From the NCBI RefSeq assembly GCF_019599465.1, contig NZ_RKLR01000021.1:1-32764 (forward strand): DNA of 32,764 nucleotides, in the 5' to 3' direction. The stretch comes from Haloarcula rubra (GTDB lineage Archaea > Halobacteriota > Halobacteria > Halobacteriales > Haloarculaceae). A program made the position numbers and the translations under genes. Positions within the stretch are counted from its first letter, which is position 1. Each line of letters opens with the position of its first letter. The notes beneath the pieces are model-generated. The model was not told the DNA's origin. It did not search any database and saw nothing but the letters and a program-made list of their open reading frames with translations. Shown one piece after another: positions 14,218 to 23,158 of the stretch.

Positions 14218-14967
14218 TCAGATGCGGCTGTTTTTGATACTTTGTTCGATATTGTCGACTGCCTCCTGAAGACGATCCGCGATAATCTCGTCGTCAGGAA
14301 GCCTGTACGGTGGGCCGGAAATATCCAGTGTGCCGAAAAGGTCGCCGTTGGGTTTGTTGATTGCGACTGCAACCGCTCTGAGCCCCTCTAACTCCTCCTG
14401 CTTATTCACCGCATACCCCTGTTCCCTGATTTGCTGGATCTCGTGGAACAACCTGCTTCTGCTGGCTATCGTGTTGCCAGTGTGCTTTTTCAGACCGCGT
14501 TTGTCAATGATATCTCGTATTCGCTCGTCACTAAACTCCGCTAATGCCGCTTTCCCACAGGCTGAACTGTGCATATTGAAGTATCGCCCCACCTGGAACC
14601 CCTCCTCTGATGGTGCGGTAATCTCATCGTAGATGATAATCATACGACCGTTCTCTTCGACCGCGAAGCTAACCTCTTCTCCAACTCTGTTAGACAGTTG
14701 CCAAGCTTCTTCCTTCGCTATTTGATACCGTTCGTCGCGTCTACGTGCCTTTTCACCGAGATGAAACATCTTCATCCCCAGACGGTATTCACTATTCTTT
14801 TTTTGAAGGTACTCGTTCTGTTTCAGTGTCTGGAGGTGTGTATGGAGCGTACTGGTCGGAATATCGGTATAATCGGAAATTTCTGTTAGACTTGCACTGT
14901 CCAACTCTCCGACTGCCTCTATGATCTCCATCGAAGTTTTCGACGTTTTCCGCGATTGTTTTCCCAT
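14218..14967 (-). CDS. IclR-family transcriptional regulator
   Basis: A 249-residue regulator with an N-terminal winged helix-turn-helix (about 8-60: TSMEIIEAVGELDSASLTEI, then SDYTDIPTSTLHTHLQTL and YRLGMKMFHLGE) and a C-terminal effector-binding domain (about 80-245) with the usual SACGKAALAEF and YAVNKQEELEGLRAVAV segments. Archaeal and bacterial IclR proteins control catabolic operons. ATG 14967 fits the family; the frame runs on to 15000 without purpose. The start codon lies inside a near-palindrome, suggesting autoregulation. Divergent from ilvA and near the gcv genes, it probably controls the glycine/serine/threonine module or the amidohydrolase operon further right; the ligand cannot be read from sequence. 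Confidence 0.9.
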   Translation of the reverse strand: MGKQSRKTSKTSMEIIEAVGELDSASLTEISDYTDIPTSTLHTHLQTLKQNEYLQKKNSEYRLGMKMFHLGEKARRRDERYQIAKEEAWQLSNRVGEEVSFAVEENGRMIIIYDEITAPSEEGFQVGRYFNMHSSACGKAALAEFSDERIRDIIDKRGLKKHTGNTIASRSRLFHEIQQIREQGYAVNKQEELEGLRAVAVAINKPNGDLFGTLDISGPPYRLPDDEIIADRLQEAVDNIEQSIKNSRI

Positions 14968-14978
14968 ATTAGGAAATA
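14958..14978. promoter_or_regulatory. Candidate IclR operator, copy 3, over the regulator start
   Basis: TTTTCCCATATTAGGAAATA (14959-14978) has TTTCC/GGAAA arms and contains the regulator's own ATG (14965-14967, minus strand). A protein bound here would block its leaderless transcript, as expected for autoregulation. Confidence 0.45.
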
Positions 14979-15108
14979 CAGCGTCAGGATAAAAAAACAA
15001 CCGGTGTCATAGCTAACCGATCCCACTGGTCAGCACCGAATATTCCTCTGTATTTTGAACTGCTATCTATGCCTATGGATGCGAGGAATCCAACCCCGGC
15101 CACCAGTA

Positions 15109-15118
15109 CTTATAAAAT
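15109..15118 (+). promoter_or_regulatory. TATA-like box before ilvA
   Basis: CTTATAAAAT gives an expected transcription start near 15140 and so a leader of about 70 nt to the ATG at 15210. It lies in the 242-nt divergent gap with the IclR gene. Confidence 0.4.
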
Positions 15119-15209
15119 GGCTCGCATGATCGTTGCACATGATCGGTCGGCTACTGCGTGGTTTACCGATAGGAATCATTCGGAAGCCGACCACCGGTCC
15201 AAGAGAACC

Positions 15210-16433
15210 ATGTCCATAGAATTCGACGACATTCAGCGAGCGCAGGACCGTCTTGATACCGAATCGGTTGCCAGAGAGACACCGATCGAGACGAGCCGCA
15301 CATTAGATCGCGACACTGACGCTCGGGTATTCCTCAAAATGGAGCACCTCCAGCGATCCGGCTCGTTCAAGACACGGGGAGCGTACAACAAACTGTCTAA
15401 GATTGCAGATGACGACGATGGAGCGGCCGTCGACAGAGCGATCGCTGCCAGCGCTGGCAACCACGCGCAGGGCGTCGCACTGGCTGCAGCGAAGACCGGG
15501 CTCGAGGCCACCATCGTCATGCCGACGAACGCACCACAATCGAAGATTGACGCGACGCGGGGCTACGGTGCCGATGTCGAACTCCGCGGTAAGAACTTCC
15601 AAGCAGCAATGGACTATGCCCAGTCGCTAGTCGACGATAGCGCAGTCTTCGTGCACGCATACGATGACCCTGATATCGTTGCTGGTCAAGGGACACTCGG
15701 CCTCGAAGTACTCGATCAGGTCCCGGATCTCGACACGGTCGTCGTACCGATTGGCGGGGGCGGACTGATCGGTGGCGTCGCAGCGGCTCTCGCTGAACTG
15801 GCTCCCTCTGTCCGTGTTATCGGCGTTCAGGCCGAAGACGCAGCGACCGTCCCACAAAGCCTCCAAAAGGGTGCCCCACAGACAATCGATTCGGTTCAAA
15901 CGATCGCTGATGGGATCGCGACAGGCGGCATCTCCACGCTCACGTACAACCTCATTGACCAGCATGTCGACGAGGTGGTGACAGTCTCGGATACGGAGAT
16001 CGCACATAGCATCCGCTATCTCCTAGAACGGACCAAGCAGATGGTCGAGGGTGCCGGAGCCGCGACCGTAGCGGCGCTCCTGAGCGACCGGCTCGCCGTC
16101 AGTGATGAGACGGTTGTTCCGATTCTCAGCGGCGGGAATCTCAGCGCGACGATGCTTCAGCGGACACTCACACACGAGCTTACCTATCGACAGCAACTCG
16201 TCCAGCTCCGGGTCCGAATCGTCGATGAGCCTGGGAAGATGGGCCGCATCTCAAACATCATCGCCGACCAGAACGCCAATATCCGGACCGTGAACCACGA
16301 ACGAGCTGTCGACGAGCTGAAGGTCGGCGAGGCGTATCTCGACATCCGGATCGAGACGAGTGGCGACCGACATACCCAACGCATCATCCAATCGATCGGT
16401 GATGCAGGCTACGAGGTCTCCCGTCTCAACTGA
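15210..16433 (+). CDS. ilvA: Threonine ammonia-lyase (PLP) with C-terminal ACT domain
   Basis: Converts threonine (and serine) to 2-oxobutyrate (pyruvate) and ammonia. From ATG 15210 it has 407 residues. The PLP lysine is K54 in GSFKTRGA; SAGNHAQGVA, the phosphate-binding IGGGGLIGG and LSGGNLSATML follow in fold-type II order. The C-terminal ACT domain (about 330-407, QLVQLRVRIVDEPGKMGRIS) suggests allosteric control by an amino acid. The frame is open back to 15069, but the MSIEFDDIQRA start fits homologs. It lies between the divergent IclR gene and the gcv genes. Catabolic TdcB-type use fits the surroundings as well as isoleucine synthesis does. RidA, encoded nearby, acts on the enamine this reaction releases. 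Confidence 0.93.
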   Translation: MSIEFDDIQRAQDRLDTESVARETPIETSRTLDRDTDARVFLKMEHLQRSGSFKTRGAYNKLSKIADDDDGAAVDRAIAASAGNHAQGVALAAAKTGLEATIVMPTNAPQSKIDATRGYGADVELRGKNFQAAMDYAQSLVDDSAVFVHAYDDPDIVAGQGTLGLEVLDQVPDLDTVVVPIGGGGLIGGVAAALAELAPSVRVIGVQAEDAATVPQSLQKGAPQTIDSVQTIADGIATGGISTLTYNLIDQHVDEVVTVSDTEIAHSIRYLLERTKQMVEGAGAATVAALLSDRLAVSDETVVPILSGGNLSATMLQRTLTHELTYRQQLVQLRVRIVDEPGKMGRISNIIADQNANIRTVNHERAVDELKVGEAYLDIRIETSGDRHTQRIIQSIGDAGYEVSRLN

Positions 16434-16535
16434 TGTGCGCTATGAAGTCTCTGGATCGAACCACGCTGTCACGCGTCGCAACATCGCACCAATTCCCGGC
16501 TCGTCGTGGTACATCCGGGATCGTGTCACGATAAG

Positions 16536-16544
16536 CTATATATT
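16536..16544 (+). promoter_or_regulatory. TATA-like box before gcvT
   Basis: CTATATATT stands 23-31 nt before the GTG at 16567, placing the transcription start essentially at the start codon (leaderless). Confidence 0.5.
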
Positions 16545-16566
16545 GCTCCAGAAGAGCATCTAATGC

Positions 16567-17658
16567 GTGTCGACCAAAAGGCCACAGCTTCACGAGAAGC
16601 ATTTGCAGTCCGGGGCCGACTTCACTGACTTCGGCGGCTGGGATATGCCGGTCTCGTTCGACTCGATACAGACCGAGCATGCTGCGGTTCGTGACTCAGT
16701 CGGTATCTTCGACGTTAGTCACATGGGTGAAGTTACGGTTTCCGGTCCGGAAGCTGCAGAACTGATGAATCGGCTTACGACCAACGACGTGACCGCGCTT
16801 GATCCAGGGGACGCTCAATACGCCTGCATCCTAGCTGAGGACGGGACGATTATTGACGACACTGTCGTTTATTTTCAGCCTGATGGCGAAGAATACCTTT
16901 TCATCCCCAACGCCGGAAATGACGAGGCGATGGTCGACCACTGGACCGACCACGCGGCGGCACACAACCTTGACGCAACTGTTGTGAACCGGACCCAGGA
17001 TTTCGGGATGTTCGCCGTGCAGGGCCCAGACGCTGTCGAGTCCGTTCAGGCGGCTGCGGCCGATTCCCTTGAGGATGTGTCCCGGTTCAGTACCCGCGAA
17101 ACAAGGATCGATGGCGCTGACTGTCTCGCTGCTCGGACCGGCTACACCGGTGAGGACGGCTTCGAACTGATCTTCGACGCCGATGACTCCGAGAAGATAT
17201 GGGATGCGTTCGACGACGTACAGCCTTGCGGGCTCGGAGCGCGAGACACGCTCAGGCTTGAGGCCGGACTGCTGCTCTCCGGACAGGACTTCCACCCGGA
17301 GGACGAACCGCGCACGCCCTACGAGGCGCGACTGGGATTCGTCGTCGATAGCTCGAAGCCGTTCTTCGTCGGCCAGGAGGCACTTCGCGACGCGGACAAC
17401 CCCGACGAACTGCTCGTCGGGCTGGAGTTGCAGGAACGAGGGGTCCCGCGCCACGGGTATCCGATTCTGCACGATGGGGAGCAGGTCGGCCACGTAACCA
17501 GTGGGACGATGAGCCCGACGCTTGAGGTACCAATCGCACTCGGCTATGTCGATGCCGCGTACGTCGATGAAGGGACCTCACTTGGCGTCGAGGTACGCAA
17601 TAGGACGGTGGCGGCGACGGTTGTAAGCCACCGATTCCTCCAAGAGCATCGCGAGTGA
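16567..17658 (+). CDS. gcvT: Glycine cleavage system T protein (aminomethyltransferase)
   Basis: Transfers the methylene carbon from aminomethyl-lipoyl-GcvH to tetrahydrofolate and releases ammonia. The 363 residues match GcvT length: the N-terminal folate-binding part has DFGGWDMPVSF and FDVSHMGEVTVSG, then the TNDV and QYACILAEDGTIIDD segments; GARDTLRLEAGLLLSGQD (about 225-242) is the family signature. The start is GTG 16567 (MSTKRPQLHEKHLQ). An ATG at 16563 is out of frame and leads to a 17-codon dead end. First gene of gcvT-gcvH-gcvPA-gcvPB, with 27 nt to gcvH. Confidence 0.95.
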   Translation: MSTKRPQLHEKHLQSGADFTDFGGWDMPVSFDSIQTEHAAVRDSVGIFDVSHMGEVTVSGPEAAELMNRLTTNDVTALDPGDAQYACILAEDGTIIDDTVVYFQPDGEEYLFIPNAGNDEAMVDHWTDHAAAHNLDATVVNRTQDFGMFAVQGPDAVESVQAAAADSLEDVSRFSTRETRIDGADCLAARTGYTGEDGFELIFDADDSEKIWDAFDDVQPCGLGARDTLRLEAGLLLSGQDFHPEDEPRTPYEARLGFVVDSSKPFFVGQEALRDADNPDELLVGLELQERGVPRHGYPILHDGEQVGHVTSGTMSPTLEVPIALGYVDAAYVDEGTSLGVEVRNRTVAATVVSHRFLQEHRE

Positions 17659-17685
17659 ACTACCAACGAATCACGAACACTACCA

Positions 17686-18069
17686 ATGGAATTTGACGTA
17701 CCTGACGAACCGTACTATACCGAATCGCACGAGTGGATCGAACTAATCGAAGATACGGTGAGGATCGGGATCACCGACTTTGCACAGGACGAACTCGGTG
17801 ACATCGTCTTCGTGGAACTGCCGGCTGCCGGCACCGATTTCGACGCTGGCGACGACTTTGCGGTCATCGAGAGTATCAAGGCTGTTTCCGATGTCTACGC
17901 CCCGGTTGCTGGCGTCGTCGCAGACATCAATGAGGCCGTGGAGTCCGAGCCCGAACTCGTCAACGAGGACCCTTACGGTGACGGCTGGCTGATTGAACTG
18001 GAACTCGATGGGGACCTCGATACAGAGTCATTCCTGTCAGCCAGCGAATATCGAGAGCAGATCGAATAA
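17686..18069 (+). CDS. gcvH: Glycine cleavage system H protein (lipoyl carrier)
   Basis: Lipoylated carrier that shuttles the aminomethyl group between the P, T and L proteins. At 127 residues it has the usual length. The lipoylation site is K65 in [14 protein letters not shown], preceded by HEWIE (15-19) and GDIVFVELP (38-46), with [15 protein letters not shown] in the C-terminal part. It must carry lipoate, and a lipoyl synthase is encoded about 6 kb downstream. The spacings to gcvT (27 nt) and gcvPA (19 nt) indicate one operon. Confidence 0.96.
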   Translation: MEFDVPDEPYYTESHEWIELIEDTVRIGITDFAQDELGDIVFVELPAAGTDFDAGDDFAVIESIKAVSDVYAPVAGVVADINEAVESEPELVNEDPYGDGWLIELELDGDLDTESFLSASEYREQIE

Positions 18070-18088
18070 TCAGACGGAGCAAACAGCA

Positions 18089-19450
18089 ATGTCACAGCAA
18101 TTCCAAGACAAGAAAAGCGAGTCCCGATCTACGGAGAGTCCCTTTGCACCACACACCGAAGAGGACGTCCAGGCGATGCTCGACGCCATTGGCGCCGAGT
18201 CAGTTGAGGACCTGTTCGACGTCCCATCGTCGGTTCAGTTCGACGGGTCGTTTGGGATCGAGTCGTCGTCGGAGCAGGAAGTGGTCCGAGACGTATCGGA
18301 CACGCTTGCACGAAACGACCAACTTACCGAGTTCCTCGGTCGCGGCCGGTACGAACACTACGTGCCATCGATCATCGATAACCTCTCGTTGCGCTCGGAA
18401 TTCCTTACGAGTTACACACAGTACCAGCCTGAGATCGCTCAAGGGTTCCTGCAGGCGTTGTTCGAGTATCAGTCGATGCTGGTTGAACTCACCGGCCTTG
18501 AGGTCGCGAACTGCTCGATGTATGACGCGGCGACGGCACTGGCCGAAGCAGCGCTGTTGGCTGACCGAGTCCGTGGAACGAGCGGTTCGAAAGTACTGGT
18601 CTCAGACCTCGTTCGTGAAGAGCGTCTCTCGGTCCTCGAGAACTATCTTATTGGTAGCGATATGACGGTCGAAACGTACCCCACTGTGGACGGGGCAACC
18701 GATCCGACAGCGCTCGCCGACAACGTCACCGACGAGACGGTGATGATATACGTTGAGAATCCCACGGCTGTTGGCACCATTGAGGAGAACCTCTCAACGG
18801 TCGGCGATATCGCAGAGGAGCATGACGCCGCCTTCTGCTTAGGGACCGATCCCGTCGCGCTTGCACTGCTCGAGGAACCGTCTAATGTCGGCGCAGATGT
18901 AGTCGTCGGCGACGCAAGTGCCCTCGGACTGTCACCTGCCTACGGGTTAGGCCTCGGCCTCTTCGCCTGCCGCGAAGACTACCTCCGGCAAGTACCAGGA
19001 CGGCTCGTCGGTGCGAGCGAAGACGCGAACGACAACCGAGCCTACACACTAACACTGCAGACCCGAGAACAACATATCCGCCGAGAGCGGGCCACCTCCA
19101 ATATCTGCACCAACCAGGCGTGGGTCGCTCTGCGAACCGCGATTCACGTCGCCTGGCTCGGCGCGACCGGGCTCGTCGATTTGGCCGAGGAGTGCGTCCA
19201 ACTCCCCCGAGAACTGGCGGCCGATCTTAATGACATCGATGGCGTCACTGCGCCGGTCCACGACCGGCACCACTTCCGTGAGTTCCTCGCTGAGACGCCC
19301 CGGGACGCTGAGCGGGTCGCAGCTGACCTCGAAAGCAACGGATTCGCGGTTCACGCCGTCGACGAACACCAGGTCCAGGTCTGTATCACCGACGCGAACC
19401 GGTCTGAGCGGGATGAGTTCGTGGAGGCTGTCAGGGAGGTGGTGGCCTGA
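18089..19450 (+). CDS. gcvPA: Glycine dehydrogenase (decarboxylating) subunit 1
   Basis: N-terminal half of the split P protein, which decarboxylates glycine with PLP. From ATG 18089 it has 453 residues. Family segments are [18 protein letters not shown], the [20 protein letters not shown] region, [12 protein letters not shown] and [14 protein letters not shown]. It works as a heterodimer with the next gene, which carries the PLP lysine. The start follows a CGGAG-like ribosome site (18074-18078). The frame is open back into gcvH, but that part is not protein-like. The stop TGA overlaps the ATG of gcvPB by one base. Confidence 0.95.
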   Translation: MSQQFQDKKSESRSTESPFAPHTEEDVQAMLDAIGAESVEDLFDVPSSVQFDGSFGIESSSEQEVVRDVSDTLARNDQLTEFLGRGRYEHYVPSIIDNLSLRSEFLTSYTQYQPEIAQGFLQALFEYQSMLVELTGLEVANCSMYDAATALAEAALLADRVRGTSGSKVLVSDLVREERLSVLENYLIGSDMTVETYPTVDGATDPTALADNVTDETVMIYVENPTAVGTIEENLSTVGDIAEEHDAAFCLGTDPVALALLEEPSNVGADVVVGDASALGLSPAYGLGLGLFACREDYLRQVPGRLVGASEDANDNRAYTLTLQTREQHIRRERATSNICTNQAWVALRTAIHVAWLGATGLVDLAEECVQLPRELAADLNDIDGVTAPVHDRHHFREFLAETPRDAERVAADLESNGFAVHAVDEHQVQVCITDANRSERDEFVEAVREVVA

Positions 19451-20874
19451 TGCAGCGCTACAATCAGGCCGTCTGGAGTGAGACGGACGACTCTCGCTAC
19501 GAGACCCTACTCGCAGAAAAGAACGAGCAGACAGTCGACGTTGAGGAGCGAACCACACTTCCCGACGAGTTAACTCGCGAATCGGTGACGCTCCCGGAGC
19601 TCTCGGAACCCGAGATTGCGCGCCATTACACGCGCCTATCCCAGATGAATTACGGCGTCGAGAGCGGGCCGTTCCCGCTGGGGTCCTGTACGATGAAGTA
19701 TAACCCCAAGTTCACCGAAGAGGTTGCCGCGCTCGCCGACGCGGCCGTTCACCCGGACAGATCTGCTGAGAGTACTCAGGGCACACTCGCGGTGTATGCC
19801 CGTTTGCAGGACTACCTCGGGCGGATTGGTGGGATGGACGCAGTAACACTCCAGCCGCCCGCCGGCGCATCTGGCGAGTTCACTGGCATTCTCGTCGCTA
19901 GGGCCTACCACGAACACAACGACGAGGGGAACCGCAGCAAGGTTATCGTCCCCGCAAGTGCCCATGGTACGAACTTCGCGAGCGCAGTGATGGCAGGATA
20001 TGAGGTGGTTGAACTCCCGCCGAGTGACGATGGACGGGTTGATATCGATGCACTGGAAGCGGCTGTCGGCGATGATACGGCGGCACTGATGCTGACGAAC
20101 CCTAACACGCTGGGGCTGTTCGAGCGCGATATTGAGGAGATCGCTGAGATCGTCCACGATGCAGGCGGGCTCCTGTACTACGACGGGGCGAATCTGAACG
20201 CGCTGCTGGGCCAGGCCCGGCCAGGCGACATGGGGTTCGACATCATGCACTTCAATCTGCACAAAACCTTCGCCACTCCCCACGGCGGTGGTGGGCCTGG
20301 AGCCGGTCCAATCGGTGTTACAGCTGATCTGGCCGAATTCCTTCCCTCCCCGCACGTGCGGGCCGACGGCGAGAGCTACGAGTTGTACGAGCCCGAACGC
20401 TCGATTGGTAAGGTTCACGGCGCGATGGGGAACTGGCTCGTCCTACTGAAAGCCTACGCCTACATCGAGCGGCTTGGTGACGAAGGACTCACAGACACGA
20501 GTGCGAAGGCGGTACTGAACGCGAATTATCTCGGATCGCAGATCGACCTCGACATACCCTTCGGACCATTCCACCACGAGTTCGTCGCTAGCGCTGGCGA
20601 CCGCGACGCCGCCGACTTCGCGAAGCGAATGCTCGATTACGGGGTCCACCCGCCGACGACAAAGTGGCCGGAAATTGTTTCCGAGGCCCTCATGACAGAA
20701 CCGACGGAGATGGAAAGTCAAGATACCCTCGACCAACTCGCCGATGCGTTCAATGCGGTAGCAGGAGAGAACGAGGAGTCGCTGTCGACGGCGCCGTCGT
20801 CAACGGCAGCCCGCCGCATCGATCAGACAAGCGCTGCCCGAAACCCGCGTCTCTCCTGGCACGCGCTCGAGTGA
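19450..20874 (+). CDS. gcvPB: Glycine dehydrogenase (decarboxylating) subunit 2
   Basis: PLP-carrying half of the split P protein, 474 residues. It has PLGSCTMKYNPKF (76-88), AHGTNFASAVMAGYE (171-185), YYDGANLNALLG (243-254) and the PLP lysine K272 in FNLHKTFATPHGGGGPGAGP. The start overlaps the gcvPA stop (TGATG), typical of coupled translation of an obligate heterodimer. The C-terminal tail after about 445 is Ser/Ala-rich and likely unstructured. It completes P, T and H; the L protein gene follows after 147 nt. Confidence 0.95.
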   Translation: MQRYNQAVWSETDDSRYETLLAEKNEQTVDVEERTTLPDELTRESVTLPELSEPEIARHYTRLSQMNYGVESGPFPLGSCTMKYNPKFTEEVAALADAAVHPDRSAESTQGTLAVYARLQDYLGRIGGMDAVTLQPPAGASGEFTGILVARAYHEHNDEGNRSKVIVPASAHGTNFASAVMAGYEVVELPPSDDGRVDIDALEAAVGDDTAALMLTNPNTLGLFERDIEEIAEIVHDAGGLLYYDGANLNALLGQARPGDMGFDIMHFNLHKTFATPHGGGGPGAGPIGVTADLAEFLPSPHVRADGESYELYEPERSIGKVHGAMGNWLVLLKAYAYIERLGDEGLTDTSAKAVLNANYLGSQIDLDIPFGPFHHEFVASAGDRDAADFAKRMLDYGVHPPTTKWPEIVSEALMTEPTEMESQDTLDQLADAFNAVAGENEESLSTAPSSTAARRIDQTSAARNPRLSWHALE

Positions 20875-21021
20875 GCCGCGGCTCTAAGGCTTTCCTGTCA
20901 AGGTCGTGCCGGTGATCCGGCTCGCTCTTTCACAGCACTGCGTTTATTCTGCCCCCCTCCAGCTCGACGGGGAAGTATTAACACGAGGCGGCCGAGAGTG
21001 TTCGAGGAGGTCAGCATACCC

Positions 21022-22440
21022 ATGCAAGAGACAGACGTACTTGTCATCGGCGGCGGTCCCGCAGGCTATGTCACAGCCATCCGTGCGGGACAGCTCGGCC
21101 AAACCGTCACTCTCGTCGATCGGAGTGGTGTTGGCGGAACGTGTCTGAACCACGGCTGTATCCCTTCTAAGGCGCTGATCGACGCAGCTGACGATGTCCA
21201 CTCGATCCGAAACGTAGAGGATCGAGGTATCGAGGCAGATGTTGCGGTCGACTTCGCGCGTCTCGTTCAATGGAAGGATCGCGTTGTTCGGCGGCTCACA
21301 AAGGGTGTTGAGAAGCTCTGTAAGGCCAATGACGTTACACTACGCAAGGGAACGGCCCAACTGGTCGCCGAGCACCGCGCAGAGGTCTGGGAGGATGGGA
21401 ACGGAGAGCCCGAAACGATCGCGTTCGACCACGCCATTGTCGCTACCGGGAGCAGACCGATCGAACTCCCCGGATTCTCGTTCGACGACGAACCGATTCT
21501 GAACGCGAAGGCGGCGCTCGATCTCGATGCGATTCCTGATGAACTCGCGGTCGTCGGTGCGGGTTATATCGGGATGGAACTGTCGACGATGTTCGCCAAA
21601 CTTGGTGTGGACGTGACCGTCGTCGAGATGTTGGAAGCGCCGCTGCCGCGGTACTCGGCTGATTTAACTCAGCCGGTGCGAAAACGGGCCGAGAAGCTCG
21701 GGTTGTCTTTTCAGTTCGGTCGCGTCGCAACAGACTGGGAGCGAATCGACAATGGGCAGATACGGATCGCCACCGAACCTGCTGGGGACGAAACAGGCGA
21801 GGACGCGGTCGAATGGCTAACAGCCGATAAGGCGTTGATCGCGATCGGTCGTGATCCGGTCTCCGACACAGCAGGGATTGACGCACTTGGGATCGAGTGC
21901 GACGAAAATGGATTTGTCGAAACGGACGAACTCGGACGAACGAATATCGATCATATCTTCGCCGTGGGTGACGTTGCAGGCGAACCAATGCTTGCCCACG
22001 AGGGAAGCGCTGCGGGCGTCGTTGCAGCCGAGACGATTGCAGGTGCGGCGCCCGACCCAGTCCGCACCGTTCCGAGTGTCGTGTTCACTGATCCCGAGAT
22101 CGGGTCTGTTGGGTTGACCGAAACCCAGGCGCGGGAACAGGGCTACGAACCTACTACTGGCGAGTTCCCGTTCCGAGCGAGCGGGCGAGCGTTGACGTCT
22201 GGAGAGCGGACGGGGTTTGTGAGACTCGTCGCTGACGTCGAGTCTGGGACCGTCCTAGGCGGACAGATTGTCGGCCCCGAGGCATCCGAGTTAACTGCCG
22301 AGATTGGACTCGCCGTCGAGCATGAACTGACACTCTCGGACATCGCTTCGACCGTCCACGCGCATCCCACGCTCTCTGAAGCGATCATGGAAGCGGCCGA
22401 CTGCGCGCTTGGCCATCCGATCCATACATTGGATCGGTAA
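21022..22440 (+). CDS. lpdA: Dihydrolipoyl dehydrogenase (L protein)
   Basis: FAD enzyme that reoxidises dihydrolipoyl-GcvH with NAD+. From ATG 21022 it has 472 residues. Visible features are the FAD motif VIGGGPAGY (8-16), the redox disulfide GGTCLNHGCIPSK with C41 and C46, the NAD motif VVGAGYIGMEL (about 182-192), the second FAD motif INHIFAVGD-like NIDHIFAVGDV (about 313-323) and the active-site HAHPTLSEAIMEA at the C-terminus. A GAGGAGG ribosome site (21004-21010) supports this start. It could also serve 2-oxoacid dehydrogenases, but its place directly after gcvPB suggests dedication to glycine cleavage. The 147-nt gap may hold its own promoter (GTATTAACAC near 20975). Confidence 0.95.
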   Translation: MQETDVLVIGGGPAGYVTAIRAGQLGQTVTLVDRSGVGGTCLNHGCIPSKALIDAADDVHSIRNVEDRGIEADVAVDFARLVQWKDRVVRRLTKGVEKLCKANDVTLRKGTAQLVAEHRAEVWEDGNGEPETIAFDHAIVATGSRPIELPGFSFDDEPILNAKAALDLDAIPDELAVVGAGYIGMELSTMFAKLGVDVTVVEMLEAPLPRYSADLTQPVRKRAEKLGLSFQFGRVATDWERIDNGQIRIATEPAGDETGEDAVEWLTADKALIAIGRDPVSDTAGIDALGIECDENGFVETDELGRTNIDHIFAVGDVAGEPMLAHEGSAAGVVAAETIAGAAPDPVRTVPSVVFTDPEIGSVGLTETQAREQGYEPTTGEFPFRASGRALTSGERTGFVRLVADVESGTVLGGQIVGPEASELTAEIGLAVEHELTLSDIASTVHAHPTLSEAIMEAADCALGHPIHTLDR

Positions 22441-22598
22441 TTGGTTCGTTCAGTGACTCAAGCCACGAACGAGAGTTCTTTTCGCGAGCAGTCCAACGCA
22501 GGTCACTGTAGGCCGGGGACACGGTACCGCCGTCTGCTGCAGTACCGCTGTCCTGTCGACTCAAAATCGCAGTCTGTGATCGGTTGGGGGATGTCGCC

Positions 22599-22976
22599 TT
22601 ACTGGCCAGCGATGGCTTCGATCTCGACACCGACGCCTTTCGGGAGTTCGCTGACACCAACGGCGCTACGGGCGGGAGGTTCGTCGTCAAAGTAACCGCT
22701 GTACACCTCGTTCATTGCCTCGAAATTGCCGATGTCGTCGAGAAAGACGGTTACTTTGAGGACATGGTTCATCGCCAGTCCTGCCTCGGCTAGTACCGCT
22801 TCCACGTTATCGAGCGCCTGTTCGGTTTGTCTGGTGATCGGCGCGTCGTCCAATAGATCACCGTCAGGTGTCGCAGGGATCTGTCCGGCGGTAAATACCA
22901 TATCGTCGTGTTTGGTCGCTTGGCTGTACGCACCGACCGCTGCCGGCGCTTCGGCTGTCTCTATGGTTCGCACCAT
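22599..22976 (-). CDS. ridA: RidA family reactive enamine/imine deaminase
   Basis: A 125-residue trimeric-type RidA protein. It hydrolyses reactive 2-aminoacrylate and 2-aminocrotonate released by PLP-dependent serine/threonine dehydratases, protecting other PLP enzymes such as serine hydroxymethyltransferase. The signature residues are present: Y17/S18 in GAYSQA, R103 in PPARSAVGV and E120 in VGVEIEAIA. ATG 22976 fits the family and has a TATA-like box at 23001-23010. It is transcribed against its neighbours lpdA and glyA, yet lies within the module containing its expected source (IlvA) and its expected targets (GlyA, GcvP). The 158-nt convergent gap to lpdA (22441-22598) holds nothing else. 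Confidence 0.93.
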   Translation of the reverse strand: MVRTIETAEAPAAVGAYSQATKHDDMVFTAGQIPATPDGDLLDDAPITRQTEQALDNVEAVLAEAGLAMNHVLKVTVFLDDIGNFEAMNEVYSGYFDDEPPARSAVGVSELPKGVGVEIEAIAGQ

Positions 22977-23000
22977 ACACCAACCACTCCAGCCCATCGA

Positions 23001-23010
23001 CTTAAAATAT
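23001..23010 (-). promoter_or_regulatory. TATA-like box before ridA
   Basis: On the minus strand ATATTTTAAG lies 25-34 nt before the ATG at 22976, fitting a leaderless transcript. Confidence 0.45.
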
Positions 23011-23124
23011 GGTACAGACCGGCGGTTTGGTGGTTGTTTTCAGGACCGACTCGGGGACCTATGAACCGACTACGGGAGTTACATTCTTTCCAAATCGTCC
23101 TAGGACCACAGTTTCGACCGAGGG

Positions 23125-23134
23125 TTTTAATTCT
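23125..23134 (+). promoter_or_regulatory. TATA-like box before glyA-lipA-pdxS
   Basis: TTTTAATTCT is 25-34 nt before the ATG at 23159, fitting a leaderless transcript for the three-gene run. Confidence 0.45.
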
Positions 23135-23158
23135 ACTAGTGGTGATAACTGAACACGT

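Noticed and set aside
16563-16616. ATG at 16563 as the gcvT start
   Set aside because: It is out of frame with GcvT and ends after 17 codons; the GTG at 16567 gives the right protein.
19636-20418. Minus-strand frame of 260 codons across gcvPB
   Set aside because: Antisense shadow of a well-conserved gene; no recognisable protein features.
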